A stretch of DNA of 64,000 nucleotides from Bradyrhizobium betae. GTDB taxonomy: Bacteria; Pseudomonadota; Alphaproteobacteria; Rhizobiales; Xanthobacteraceae. The DNA lies in assembly GCF_004123905.1 (NCBI RefSeq), contig NZ_MZXW01000055.1, forward strand, positions 175,797 through 239,796. The letters run 5' to 3'. Both the position numbers and the translations under genes were made by a program. Numbering within the stretch: position 1 is the first letter of the stretch; each line of letters begins with the position of its first letter. Positions 25,240 through 34,085 of the stretch are shown here, piece after piece. A model generated the notes under the pieces. The model saw nothing but the letters and a program-made list of their open reading frames with translations. It had not been told where the DNA came from and searched no databases.

Positions 25240-26253
25240 ATGAAAAAAGTGGCTTTGTTGGCAACGGCGCTGGCAATGGTGACGACGGGTTCGGCTTTCG
25301 CGGCAGACATGGCTGTGAAGGCCAAGAAGGCTCCGCCGGTTGTTGCCTTCGATCCCTGGGATGTCGCTTTCGGCGGCGCGATCATGAGCGACTACGTCTT
25401 CCGCGGTATCACCCAGTCGAACCACAAGCCGTCGGTCGCGGCCTATTTCGAGCCGCGCTACAACGTCACCAAGGACCTCCAGCTCTATGTCGGCGTGGCC
25501 GGTGAGAGCATCTCCTTCCCGAACCGCGCCGCCGGCGAAATCGACATCTACGGCGGTATCCGCCCGACCTTCGGTGCGTTCGCCCTCGACGTCGGTATCT
25601 GGGGCTATCTGTATCCGGGTGGCACCTGCTACTTCGGCGCGCCGGGCGTCGACTTCGCCGGCAACTTCCAGGGCGACAACTGCGCCGAGAAGGCCCTGCT
25701 GAACGCCAACGTGATCAAGAAGGACCTGAGCTTCTTCGAAGTCTACGGCAAGGGCACCTACACCGTGAACGACAACTGGTCGTTCGGCTTCACCGAATAC
25801 TACACCCCGAGCTACTTGAACTCGGGCGCCTGGGGCAACTACGCTTCGGTCGTCGGCAAGTACACCGCGCCCCCCACGATCTTCGGCGCCAGCGGCGTCG
25901 GCATGTATGTGTCGGGTGAGTTCGGTCGTCAGTGGCTCGGCACTTCGGACAGCTTCTACGGCACGGCTGCCTTTCCGAACGGCATCAAGTACGCCGACTA
26001 CAACACCTGGAATATCGGCATCGGCTTCACCTACAAGGTCGCCACGCTGGACCTGCGCTATTCCGACACCAACCTGTCCAAGGGTGATTGCAACGCCTTC
26101 ACCAGCGACTTCTCGGCTCGCGGCAACCTGACGGCTTCGACCGGCACCTTCGTGACGGCGATCAATCCGTCCGGCGTTGGCTCCAACTGGTGCGGCGCGG
26201 CCGGCATTGCCAAGCTGTCCTTCGACCTGACGGCGATGAGCAACCTGAAATAA
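25240..26253 (+). CDS. TorF family outer-membrane protein
   Basis: A 337-residue exported protein. A signal peptide (cleavage near AFA-ADM) is followed by a lysine-rich segment and then a beta-barrel-like sequence with alternating aromatic residues: GGAIMSDYVFRGITQSNHKPSVAAYFEPRYN is the opening typical of the TorF/gcw_chp family in alphaproteobacteria. Strong codon bias and a strong terminator suggest high expression. A role in outer-membrane transport is inferred. ATG 25240 gives the best signal peptide. Confidence 0.9.
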   Translation: MKKVALLATALAMVTTGSAFAADMAVKAKKAPPVVAFDPWDVAFGGAIMSDYVFRGITQSNHKPSVAAYFEPRYNVTKDLQLYVGVAGESISFPNRAAGEIDIYGGIRPTFGAFALDVGIWGYLYPGGTCYFGAPGVDFAGNFQGDNCAEKALLNANVIKKDLSFFEVYGKGTYTVNDNWSFGFTEYYTPSYLNSGAWGNYASVVGKYTAPPTIFGASGVGMYVSGEFGRQWLGTSDSFYGTAAFPNGIKYADYNTWNIGIGFTYKVATLDLRYSDTNLSKGDCNAFTSDFSARGNLTASTGTFVTAINPSGVGSNWCGAAGIAKLSFDLTAMSNLK

Positions 26254-26276
26254 GCTTCTTCCCGAGACGACTTCGA

Positions 26277-26304
26277 GGGCGGCAGGGCAACCTGCCGCCC
26301 TTTT
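26277..26304 (+). terminator. Rho-independent terminator of the outer-membrane protein gene
   Basis: GGGCGGCAGG (26277-26286), loop GCAA, CCTGCCGCCC (26291-26300), then TTTT. It lies 23 bases after the stop codon. Confidence 0.9.
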
Positions 26305-26321
26305 GCTTTGGGCTTTCACTC

Positions 26322-26446
26322 CGTCATCGCGAGCCACCGGGTCCGCACGAAGCGCGGCCCGATGACAAGCTCCGCGAAGCAATCCAGAAATGCATCCGTG
26401 GAGGCAGTCTGGATTGCTTCGTCGCAAGAGCTCGTCGCAATGACGA
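26322..26446. repeat. Composite palindromic repeat (gtcatcgcgag ... cgcaatgac)
   Basis: Outer ends gtcatcgcgag and ctcgtcgcaatgac and inner parts gaagcaatccaga and tctggattgcttcgtcgc form nested inverted repeats. The copy at 57827-57911 shares the inner arms and the right end almost word for word, and 2716-2753 is a short relative. It lies between convergent genes. Confidence 0.75.
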
Positions 26447-26535
26447 GGCCCCAATTGGACGCTGTCTCGAGGTCCGCGAGGAGGTTGCCAACCGGTCCTC
26501 TCGAACGTGATAGCCCTCAGCCGCTCCTTTACGCC

Positions 26536-28299
26536 TCAGCGTGCCGCGGTCGGCTCCTTCTCGGCCGAGGCATCGTCCTTGCCGAGAACGTGGATCGCGC
26601 CATCCTTCACCATCGCGACCTTGCGGGTGTGGAAGGCGTCCAGCGTCGAGCGGTGACCGATCGAGACGATGGTGGCCTGCGGCAGCTTCTCCGCCAGCAG
26701 ACGGTACAGCCGGGCCTCGGACGGCTCGTCCAGCGACGCCGTGGCCTCATCAAGGAACAGATAGTCCGGGACATGCAGCAGCGCGCGGGCAAGCCCCAGG
26801 CGCTGCTGCTCGCCAAGCGACAGCACCCGGTTCCAATGGCCGTCCTCGTTGAGCCGTTCGGCGAGGTCGGGCAGGCCGACCGCGATTACCGCGTCCCGGA
26901 TCCGGGGCGCCTGGAACGCGCCGGGTGCTGCGGGATAGATCACGGCGTCACCCAGCGCGCCGACCGGGAAATACGGGCGTTGCGGCAGCATCATCAGCTT
27001 TGCCTGCGCAGGGATGACGATGGTGCCGGTGCCGAACGGCCAGATGCCGGCGATGGCGCGGAACAGCGTCGACTTGCCGGAGCCGGATGGACCGGTCACC
27101 AGCACCCGCTCCGGCGCCTGGATGGCGAAGCCGTCGGCTGCGACCAGCGGGGTGCCGTTGGGGAGATACACGCAGAGCTTATCGAGGCCGATATTGCGGC
27201 TGCCGCCGGCCGCCTTGAGTTCGATCGTCGCCTCATGCGCCGGCAGGTTTGCCGCCGTATCGACCGACATCTCGAAGCCGTCGAGACGCGCGACGATCGA
27301 GCGCCATTCCGCCAGCGACCGGTAGGCCACCACGAAGAACGACAGCGCGCCCTGCACGCTCGAGAAGGCCGATGCCGTCTGCATCATGTCGCCGAGCTGG
27401 ATCTTCTTGGCGAAGAAGGCCGGCGCCACCAGCACATAGGGAAAGATCACGGCAGCCTGCTGATAGCTCGCCGTGAACATCGTGAGGCGCTTGGTCCGGC
27501 TCATGATCGCGTACCAATTGCCGATCACGAGGCCGAAGCGATCCAGCAGGCGCCCGCGTTCGGCGCCTTCGCCCTTCAGCAGGGCGATCTGCTCGGAATT
27601 CTCGCGGACGCGAACGAGGTTGAAGCGGAAGTCGGCTTCATAGCGCTGCTGCTCGAAATTGAGGTTGACCAGCGGGGCGCCAATCCAGTGCGTCAGCGCG
27701 GTGCCGAAGACCGCGTAGATCAGCGCGCCCCAGCACAGATAGCCGGGGATCATCAGGTCGGTGCCGAACAGGTGCAGCGGCGCGGCGTTGGAGAGGCCCC
27801 AGAGGATCAGCGCGAAGGAGAATAGCGTCACGATCGAGGAGAGCAGTCCGAGCCCGATGGTCAGGGTCTGTTCGACGAAGTTCTTGACGTCTTCGGTGAT
27901 GCGCTGGTCCGGGTTGTCGGCCGCGTCGCCCTTGAGCTGCATGCGGTAATGCGTGGCGCCCGCAAGCCATTCGCCGAGATAATGCCGGGTCAGCCATTGC
28001 CGCCAGCGGATCTGGAGCCATTGGTTCAGATACAGCTTGTAGACCGCCAGCGCGATATAGGTGAAGGCGAGCGCGATGAAGATCCAGATCTGCGTGACGA
28101 AGGCGTCCCAATCGCTGTTCTGAAGCGCGCTGTAGAACCGGTTCTGCCACTGGTTCACCAGCACGTCGATCGCGACCAGCGCCAGCTCGATCGCGATGAC
28201 GGCGCCGAGCAGGCCGCGGCCGGCCCATTTGTCCTCCGATCGGAAATAGGGAATGGCGATTCGCCAGACGATCGCGAGCGTGGCGCTGATGTTCTTCAC
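26536..28299 (-). CDS. ABC transporter, fused permease/ATPase of the SbmA/BacA-like (BclA/YddA) type
   Basis: A 587-residue half-transporter. The N-terminal membrane domain (about 1-350) has SbmA/BacA-type features such as NRFYSALQNSDWDAFVTQIW, WRQWLTRHYLGEWL and NPDQRITEDVKNF. The ATPase domain has Walker A GPSGSGKST, signature LSLGEQQRLGLARALL and Walker B LFLDEATASLD. It probably imports or exports peptides or hydrophilic antibiotics as a homodimer. The start is GTG at 28299, preceded by AGGAG; the upstream ATG frame is poorer. Bradyrhizobium BclA, needed for tolerance to plant NCR peptides, has this same architecture. Confidence 0.9.
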   Translation of the reverse strand: MKNISATLAIVWRIAIPYFRSEDKWAGRGLLGAVIAIELALVAIDVLVNQWQNRFYSALQNSDWDAFVTQIWIFIALAFTYIALAVYKLYLNQWLQIRWRQWLTRHYLGEWLAGATHYRMQLKGDAADNPDQRITEDVKNFVEQTLTIGLGLLSSIVTLFSFALILWGLSNAAPLHLFGTDLMIPGYLCWGALIYAVFGTALTHWIGAPLVNLNFEQQRYEADFRFNLVRVRENSEQIALLKGEGAERGRLLDRFGLVIGNWYAIMSRTKRLTMFTASYQQAAVIFPYVLVAPAFFAKKIQLGDMMQTASAFSSVQGALSFFVVAYRSLAEWRSIVARLDGFEMSVDTAANLPAHEATIELKAAGGSRNIGLDKLCVYLPNGTPLVAADGFAIQAPERVLVTGPSGSGKSTLFRAIAGIWPFGTGTIVIPAQAKLMMLPQRPYFPVGALGDAVIYPAAPGAFQAPRIRDAVIAVGLPDLAERLNEDGHWNRVLSLGEQQRLGLARALLHVPDYLFLDEATASLDEPSEARLYRLLAEKLPQATIVSIGHRSTLDAFHTRKVAMVKDGAIHVLGKDDASAEKEPTAAR

Positions 28300-28612
28300 A
28301 GAGCTCTGTCTCCTGAGGGGATGTGCACAATTGCCTGAAGCCAAAGGCTTGCGGCAATGGCGAAAATGGCCGCGCTTAGACTAAAGTCGCAAGTTCTGCA
28401 ATTTGCGTTGGCTTGTCGCGGCCTGCAACCCTAGCATGGGCGTAACGGCGTGGGGTGGGGGCCTCCAGGATTTCGCGAGCTTGTGAGCAGGCGGGAACCG
28501 CCGCATTCGCGAGGAATTCGCGTCCAACTCGGGGGTTATCGCTTCCAACGCCAAGCAGGTCCGGCTGTCCACGCGGGCCGCCTGCCACACACATGCGTGG
28601 GGGAGGAAGACC
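28300..28612. other. Divergent intergenic region, ABC transporter / permease
   Basis: About 310 bases with no gene. It holds the divergent promoters and a long leader for the permease gene. A GGGGGAGGAAGA stretch just before 28613 is a very strong ribosome-binding site. No operator or repeat was recognised. Confidence 0.4.
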
Positions 28613-30277
28613 ATGTGGAATCAAGTCTATGACCCGCTGCACAGCGCGGTGCTGTCGACCATCGCCGCGGCGGTGCCTGTCGTCACACTGCTGGTCCTGA
28701 TCGCGAGCGGCCGCGTGAAGGCGCATATCGCCGCCATCATCGCCGTGATCCTGACCAACCTGATCGCAATCTTCATCTTCACCATGCCGGCAAACATGTC
28801 GATTCGCGCCTCGGCGCTCGGCGTCGTCGCCGGCTTCTTCCCGATCGGCTGGATCGTGTTGAACGTGATCTTCCTCTATCAGATCACGGTTGCGACAGGC
28901 CAATTCGAGTTATTGAAACGCGCGGTCGGCGGCGTCACGGAGGATCGGCGCCTGCAGCTATTGCTGATTGCGTTCTCCTTCGGCGCCTTCTTTGAAGGCG
29001 CCTCCGGCTTCGGTACGCCGGTCGCCATCACGGGCTCCGTCCTGATCGGGCTTGGCTTCTCGCCGCTCGCGGCTTCCGGTCTGTCGCTGATCGCCAACAC
29101 CGCGCCGGTTGCTTATGGCGCGCTCGGCACGCCGATCCAGGGCCTTGCTTCCGTCACCGGGCTCGATCCCTACATCCTCGGCGCGATGGTCGGACGGCAA
29201 TTGCCGATCTTCTCGCTGATCGTGCCATTCTGGGTGGTGTGGGCGTTCGCGGGCTGGAAGGGCATGAAGGATGTCTGGCCGGCGATCCTCGTCACCGGTG
29301 TAACGTTCGCGGTCCCGCAATTCGTGATCTCGAACTACATCAATCCCTGGATCGTCGATATCGGCGCTTCGCTGATCTCGATGGGTTGTCTGATCCTGTT
29401 CCTCAGGGTCTGGCAGCCGAAGCAGCTCTGGCTGTCGCCGGCGCTGCGCGGCAGGGATGAATCGGCCGCGACCATGACCAAGCCGGCGGCGATGGACAGA
29501 ACTCCGCTCACGCAACGCGAACTCTGGACCGCCTTGCTGCCGTGGATCATCGTCTGCGTCGTCATGCTGATCTGGGGCAACGGTGCGTTCAAGACCTGGG
29601 CGAACTCGATCTTCACCGTGAACTATCCCGTTCCCGAGCTGCACAACATGATCAACAAGGTACCGCCGGTGGCGGCGAAGCCGACGCCCGAGGGCGCGGT
29701 GTTCGCATTCACCTATCTGTCGTTCACCGGCACGGGCATGCTGATCGCGGCAATCATTTCCGCGGCTTTGGCCGGTTTTTCGCCGGCGAGGATGATTGTG
29801 GAATACGGCCGCACTGTCCGGCTCTGCGCGATCTCGCTGATCACGATCTCGGCGATGCTTGCCATCGGCACGCTCACCCGGCTCTCGGGTGTCGACGCAA
29901 CGCTCGGTCTCGCCTTCGCGGCAACCGGCGTGCTCTATCCTTTCTTCGGCACGCTGCTCGGCTGGTTGGGCGTGGCGTTGACGGGATCGGATACCGCCTC
30001 GAACATCCTGTTCGGCAATCTGCAGAAGATCACGTCCGAGCAGCTCGGCCTGTCGCCGATCCTGATGGCGGCGGCCAACTCGTCCGGCGGCGTGATGGGC
30101 AAGATGATCGATGCGCAATCGATCGTCGTCGCCTCCACTGCCACCAACTGGTACGGCCATGAAGGCACGATCCTGCGCTTCGTGTTCTGGCACTCGATCG
30201 TGCTGGCCTCCCTGGTCGGCCTGTTCGTGACGTTGCAGGCCTATGTCTGGCCGTTCACGGCGATGGTCCTGAAGTAG
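28613..30277 (+). CDS. L-lactate/glycolate permease, LctP family
   Basis: A 554-residue integral membrane protein with about 12-14 membrane helices. Family markers include GASGFGTPVAITG, ANTAPVAYGALGTPI, TGSDTASNILFGNLQ and ANSSGGVMGKMIDAQSIVVAS. LctP proteins import L-lactate, D-lactate and glycolate with protons; the glycolate permease GlcA belongs to this family. The glcDEF genes lie about 4 kb away on the same strand, so glycolate is a reasonable alternative substrate. Confidence 0.94.
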   Translation: MWNQVYDPLHSAVLSTIAAAVPVVTLLVLIASGRVKAHIAAIIAVILTNLIAIFIFTMPANMSIRASALGVVAGFFPIGWIVLNVIFLYQITVATGQFELLKRAVGGVTEDRRLQLLLIAFSFGAFFEGASGFGTPVAITGSVLIGLGFSPLAASGLSLIANTAPVAYGALGTPIQGLASVTGLDPYILGAMVGRQLPIFSLIVPFWVVWAFAGWKGMKDVWPAILVTGVTFAVPQFVISNYINPWIVDIGASLISMGCLILFLRVWQPKQLWLSPALRGRDESAATMTKPAAMDRTPLTQRELWTALLPWIIVCVVMLIWGNGAFKTWANSIFTVNYPVPELHNMINKVPPVAAKPTPEGAVFAFTYLSFTGTGMLIAAIISAALAGFSPARMIVEYGRTVRLCAISLITISAMLAIGTLTRLSGVDATLGLAFAATGVLYPFFGTLLGWLGVALTGSDTASNILFGNLQKITSEQLGLSPILMAAANSSGGVMGKMIDAQSIVVASTATNWYGHEGTILRFVFWHSIVLASLVGLFVTLQAYVWPFTAMVLK

Positions 30278-30300
30278 CCGCGATCCGGCCACAACGAATG

Positions 30301-30332
30301 ATCCCCGCGGGCCGCCTGCTCGCGGGGATTTG
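30301..30332 (+). terminator. Hairpin terminator after the permease gene
   Basis: ATCCCCGCG (30301-30309) pairs with CGCGGGGAT (30321-30329) around an 11-base loop and is followed by a short T-containing tail. It is 23 bases after the stop. Confidence 0.6.
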
Positions 30333-30377
30333 CGTTTCGGGTGGATTGCCGCCCGGCTCGAGTGCGCCTCTCTTCAC

Positions 30378-33269
30378 TCACCGTGCGGGGCCGCAGCACG
30401 CTGCCAGCGTCTCACGCAATTCCCGAAGCTTCGGCGGCTTGCTGAGGAGATGATCGACATGGGGTGGGATCTCGTCGTCGGAGATCAGGCGCTTGCCCCA
30501 GCCGGTCAGCATGATCACCGGCGTCGCCGGTGACGCGTTCTTGACGGCGGTTGCGACCCTGCGTCCGTCGATGTTCGGCATGCCGAGATCGGTGATGACT
30601 GCTGCGAAGGTCTCGCCGCGGTCGCACGCGGCCCGGAACGCCTCGATTCCGGCGCCGCCATCGTTGGCCGTGACGATGACATGGCCGTCGGCTTCGAGCG
30701 TGTCCCGCAGCGATTTGAGCAGCAGCGGATCGTCGTCGATCAGGAGCAGGCGCAGCCGCGGGGGCATCGCCGGCCGTGCGTCGGGCGCGGCCGTCGTCGT
30801 CGCGGTCTTGTCCGGGATCGGGAAGCTCAGGCCCACTGTGGTTCCCGTCCCGACCGCACTGACGATGTCGACCTCGGCACCGTGGCGTCTGGCGACGCCA
30901 TAGACCATCGCCAACCCGAGGCCGGTGCCGCGCTCGCCCTTGGTGGTGAAGAACGGCTCCTGACAGCGCCGCCGGGTCTCCTCGTCCATGCCGACGCCAT
31001 CGTCACTGACCTCGAGCAGGATCTCGCCCGGTCCGCTGTCCTCGCGGACGAGCCGTGTCCGCAGCGTCAGCGTGCCGCCGTTCGGCAGCGCATCGACGGC
31101 GTTGAAGATCAGGTTGGTGAGCGCCTCGCGGATTTCGCTTTCGACGCCCGCGATCGGCGGCGCGTCGACGGCCAGCTCGGTACGCAGGGCAATGACGACG
31201 CCGCGCTGCTGCGGCGTGTCGTTCCACCGAGCCCGCGTCAGGTCGATGACCTGCTGCACGAGCGGGTTGAGGTGAACCGCCACCAGTTCCAATTGCGGCT
31301 CGCGCTGCCGATAGAACTCCCGCATCCGGGCCACGGTCTGGGCGACGTCCTCGATCGCGCGCTGGATGGTCTCGATATATCCCCGCGCGCGCACGCTGAG
31401 GTCGGGCTCCGTTTCGAGCAGCGATTGCGTGTAGAGTGCCACGGGCGAGAGCGCGTTGTTGATATCGTGGGCAATCCCGCTCGCCATCTGTCCGAGCGCG
31501 CGCAGGCGTTCCTGCTGCATCACCGCCTGCTGGGTCTGCTGCAGGTCCTGATAGGCCTGTTGCAGGGCGCCATAGAGCTGCGCCTGGTGCACGGCCAGCG
31601 CGACGTGCTCGCTGAGCTGGCGGAGGAATTCGCATTCCCCGCTGCTGAAGCCCTGCGCGGACGCGCGTGCGGCGACCAGCACGCCGAACACCCGGCTCTC
31701 GACTTGCAGCGGAGCCAGCACCACCGAGCGCAGGCCGCCTTGCGCCAGCCGCTGTGGGAAGGGGGCCGTCGATTGCCCGATATCCGGCTCGTGGACCAAT
31801 TGACCCAGCACGCAACGCGACAGTCCGTTCTCGTCGATGTCGATGCGCGCCCGTTCGGGCATTGCCAGTTCGAGCGCGAGCGCGCTGCTCTTGATCCCGA
31901 CCCGCCTCACCGTCAGCGTGTGGTCGACCGCGTCGTGAAAGCACAGGCAGGTGAAATCCACCGGCAACTGATCCTCGAGACTCCGGACGACGACCTGGAA
32001 AATACTGTTGAGGTCCTGCCGCTCGCCGATCGCGCGGGTGATCTGGTGCAACAGATAGAGGTGCCCGAGTTGGGCCCGGGCCTTCTGCTCGGCCTTCTGG
32101 CGGACGTCAACTTCAGCTTCCAATGCCCTGTTCGTGGACTCGAGCTCGTCGCTGCGGTCGCGAACCTCCTGCTCGCTCTGCCGGCGGGCCATCTCGGACA
32201 AGTACAACGCCTGCACGACCTCGTCGGCCTCGTTCAGTCCGGTGGCGGGCGGATTCAGGATTTCGCGTCGATTCGCGGCGGTGGCGAGATGGCGCAACAT
32301 GGCCATCGGGCCGGTGATCTGGCGCGTCAAGACTGCAGCAAGGACCAGACCGAGCGAGAGCACGGCGCCGCCTGCGACCAGCGTTCGCAGTGCGGCGTTG
32401 ATGGCCGGCGCGGTCAACTCGGCGACAGGTACGCCCATGGCCACCGTCCAGCCGAACGGCTCGACGCGAGTGAATGCGGTCAGCACCCTGATGCCCTCGC
32501 GTGAGGTCGTCTCGAAGATGTCCTCAGGCTTGCTCAGCATCCGCTCGCGCAACAACGGCACAGCCTTTTGGCCGATGAACCGCTCGGGATTCAGGTTGCG
32601 TGCGACGTTGGCTCCTTGCCGGTCGAATATGGAAATCAGCCAGCTTTCAGGGAGGCGCTGACTCCTGATGACCTGGTCAAACGCGTCGATTTGCGGATTG
32701 ACCGACAACACATGGGAGATGGTGCCATCGGCACGCCGAACCGGTACGTCAATGGCAATCACGTAGCGACGTGACACAAGGCCGACAAAAGTGTCGGAAA
32801 CTGCAGGCCGGCCGGTCGCGAATACGGCCTTGATCGTCTCCAGATTCTTCCGGGCCGGAAGGGGTGCGCCCTGCGGCAGCAGGGTGTTGAATATCTGTTG
32901 TCCGTCGTCCCTCAGAAGCAGGATGTTCGAGCCGGGAAACTGCTGTGCCACCACGGCATCGGCCTGGGCACGGAAACCTTCGAGGTCACCGTCGCGCAGC
33001 GGCCGTGAGAGCGCGAGGACCTGAAGGACGGCAATGCGTGCCTGCAGCTCCTTCTCCACGGCCAGCGACAGGCTGCGCGTCAGCTCCAATGTCTTTTGGC
33101 CCGAGCTTGTCACCGCCTTCTGGTAGTCCAGATATTCACGCACCAGCGTGAATCCCACGAGGGGAATAACGCTGGCAACGACCAGCATCATCAGGCGGCT
33201 CCGCAATGGAAAGCGTCCGCCCTGCGGTCGCGGCGCGGTCATCGCAACATCAAGAACCGGGTGCTTCAT
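30378..33269 (-). CDS. Hybrid sensor histidine kinase with C-terminal receiver
   Basis: A 963-residue membrane kinase. Order: membrane helix (about 22-44), large periplasmic double-Cache-like sensor (about 45-310), second membrane helix (312-332), linker and coiled coil, GAF domain (about 405-560), HisKA with the phospho-acceptor His in SGIAHDINNALSPV, HATPase with LTNLIFNAVDALPNGG, DDGVGMDEE and GERGTGLGLAMVYGV, then a receiver (about 840-955) with IDDDP, the phospho-Asp in ITDLGMPN and KPPK. No output domain follows, so the phosphate probably passes to a separate regulator. Cache sensors bind small organic acids or amino acids. Start uncertain (33269 or 33242). Confidence 0.93.
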   Translation of the reverse strand: MKHPVLDVAMTAPRPQGGRFPLRSRLMMLVVASVIPLVGFTLVREYLDYQKAVTSSGQKTLELTRSLSLAVEKELQARIAVLQVLALSRPLRDGDLEGFRAQADAVVAQQFPGSNILLLRDDGQQIFNTLLPQGAPLPARKNLETIKAVFATGRPAVSDTFVGLVSRRYVIAIDVPVRRADGTISHVLSVNPQIDAFDQVIRSQRLPESWLISIFDRQGANVARNLNPERFIGQKAVPLLRERMLSKPEDIFETTSREGIRVLTAFTRVEPFGWTVAMGVPVAELTAPAINAALRTLVAGGAVLSLGLVLAAVLTRQITGPMAMLRHLATAANRREILNPPATGLNEADEVVQALYLSEMARRQSEQEVRDRSDELESTNRALEAEVDVRQKAEQKARAQLGHLYLLHQITRAIGERQDLNSIFQVVVRSLEDQLPVDFTCLCFHDAVDHTLTVRRVGIKSSALALELAMPERARIDIDENGLSRCVLGQLVHEPDIGQSTAPFPQRLAQGGLRSVVLAPLQVESRVFGVLVAARASAQGFSSGECEFLRQLSEHVALAVHQAQLYGALQQAYQDLQQTQQAVMQQERLRALGQMASGIAHDINNALSPVALYTQSLLETEPDLSVRARGYIETIQRAIEDVAQTVARMREFYRQREPQLELVAVHLNPLVQQVIDLTRARWNDTPQQRGVVIALRTELAVDAPPIAGVESEIREALTNLIFNAVDALPNGGTLTLRTRLVREDSGPGEILLEVSDDGVGMDEETRRRCQEPFFTTKGERGTGLGLAMVYGVARRHGAEVDIVSAVGTGTTVGLSFPIPDKTATTTAAPDARPAMPPRLRLLLIDDDPLLLKSLRDTLEADGHVIVTANDGGAGIEAFRAACDRGETFAAVITDLGMPNIDGRRVATAVKNASPATPVIMLTGWGKRLISDDEIPPHVDHLLSKPPKLRELRETLAACCGPAR

Positions 33270-33497
33270 TCGCCCCGTTCTGCTCAATCAGGAGTGTCGG
33301 ACATGGGTGACACAACGTCAGGCTAACACGGTGGCTTCAAATGGTATAGCGAACGGTTCCCGCTGGATCCGAAGACAAGTCAGGGGCGTTCGTGCCGGCT
33401 GGCCGAATCCAGGCGCGACGCCACGAACCGACGAACCTGTTCAACGCCATCGCCGTCTTATAGAAGGTGCTGCCCACAAGGACGGTCGAGAGGTCTC

Positions 33498-33896
33498 ATG
33501 GTTTTGCCAAGGCAGATGGTGTGTTTGGCGGTCGCAATGCTCGCGGTGTCCACGCTCGCGCGCGCGGAGGACGGTTTCCCCTTCGGCACCGAGATGACGC
33601 TGGAGGCGCTGCCGCAGCCGGGCTCGAAGCGGATCCCGAACATCGAGATCGGCGACAATGGCGAGGTCGTGCTGGAGCTCTGGTGCAAGGGCGGCAAGGG
33701 CCAGTTCTCGGTCGCCGGCAACACCGTGATCTTCGTCCCCGGCCAGATTCAGGACCGTTCCTGCCCGCAGGCGAGGGCCCAGGCCGATGACGAACTCGTC
33801 GCAGCGCTGAGCAGTGTCGAGACCTGGAAGCGCCAGGGCGATGTGCTCACGCTTGTAGGCCCCAAGCCGCTCCGCTTTCGCTCCACCGGGAATTAG
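33498..33896 (+). CDS. Exported hypothetical protein, META/HslJ-like
   Basis: A 132-residue protein with signal peptide (cleavage near ARA-EDG). The mature part (LELWCKGGKGQFSVAGNTVIFVPG ... SVETWKRQGDVLTLVGPKPLRF) has the alternating pattern of META/HslJ domains, including a disulfide-capable cysteine pair. Divergent from the histidine kinase. Function unknown. Confidence 0.75.
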   Translation: MVLPRQMVCLAVAMLAVSTLARAEDGFPFGTEMTLEALPQPGSKRIPNIEIGDNGEVVLELWCKGGKGQFSVAGNTVIFVPGQIQDRSCPQARAQADDELVAALSSVETWKRQGDVLTLVGPKPLRFRSTGN

Positions 33897-33948
33897 CATC
33901 GGCAGCAGTGCTCGCGTGTCCCGGACGCGGTGCGGCACGAAGTGACGC

Positions 33949-34078
33949 TCCGCAGGGCCGGGACCCAGCATTCTATCGGCGGATTCGCATGCGGCCTCTG
34001 GGCCCCGGCTCGCAGCGCTTCGCGCCGTAGCGCGTCGAAGACGCGCGTAAACGCGCTTATGGCGTCCGGGGCACGAGA
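33949..34078. repeat. Probable intergenic repeat between convergent genes
   Basis: This GC-rich stretch has several small inverted repeats (cagcgcttcgcgc, gtagcgcgtcgaagacgcgcg, gcgcgtaaacgcgc) and cannot be coding on either strand with a sensible pattern. The wording resembles a common Bradyrhizobium intergenic element; no second copy lies in this window. Confidence 0.35.
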
Positions 34079-34085
34079 CCTCAGC

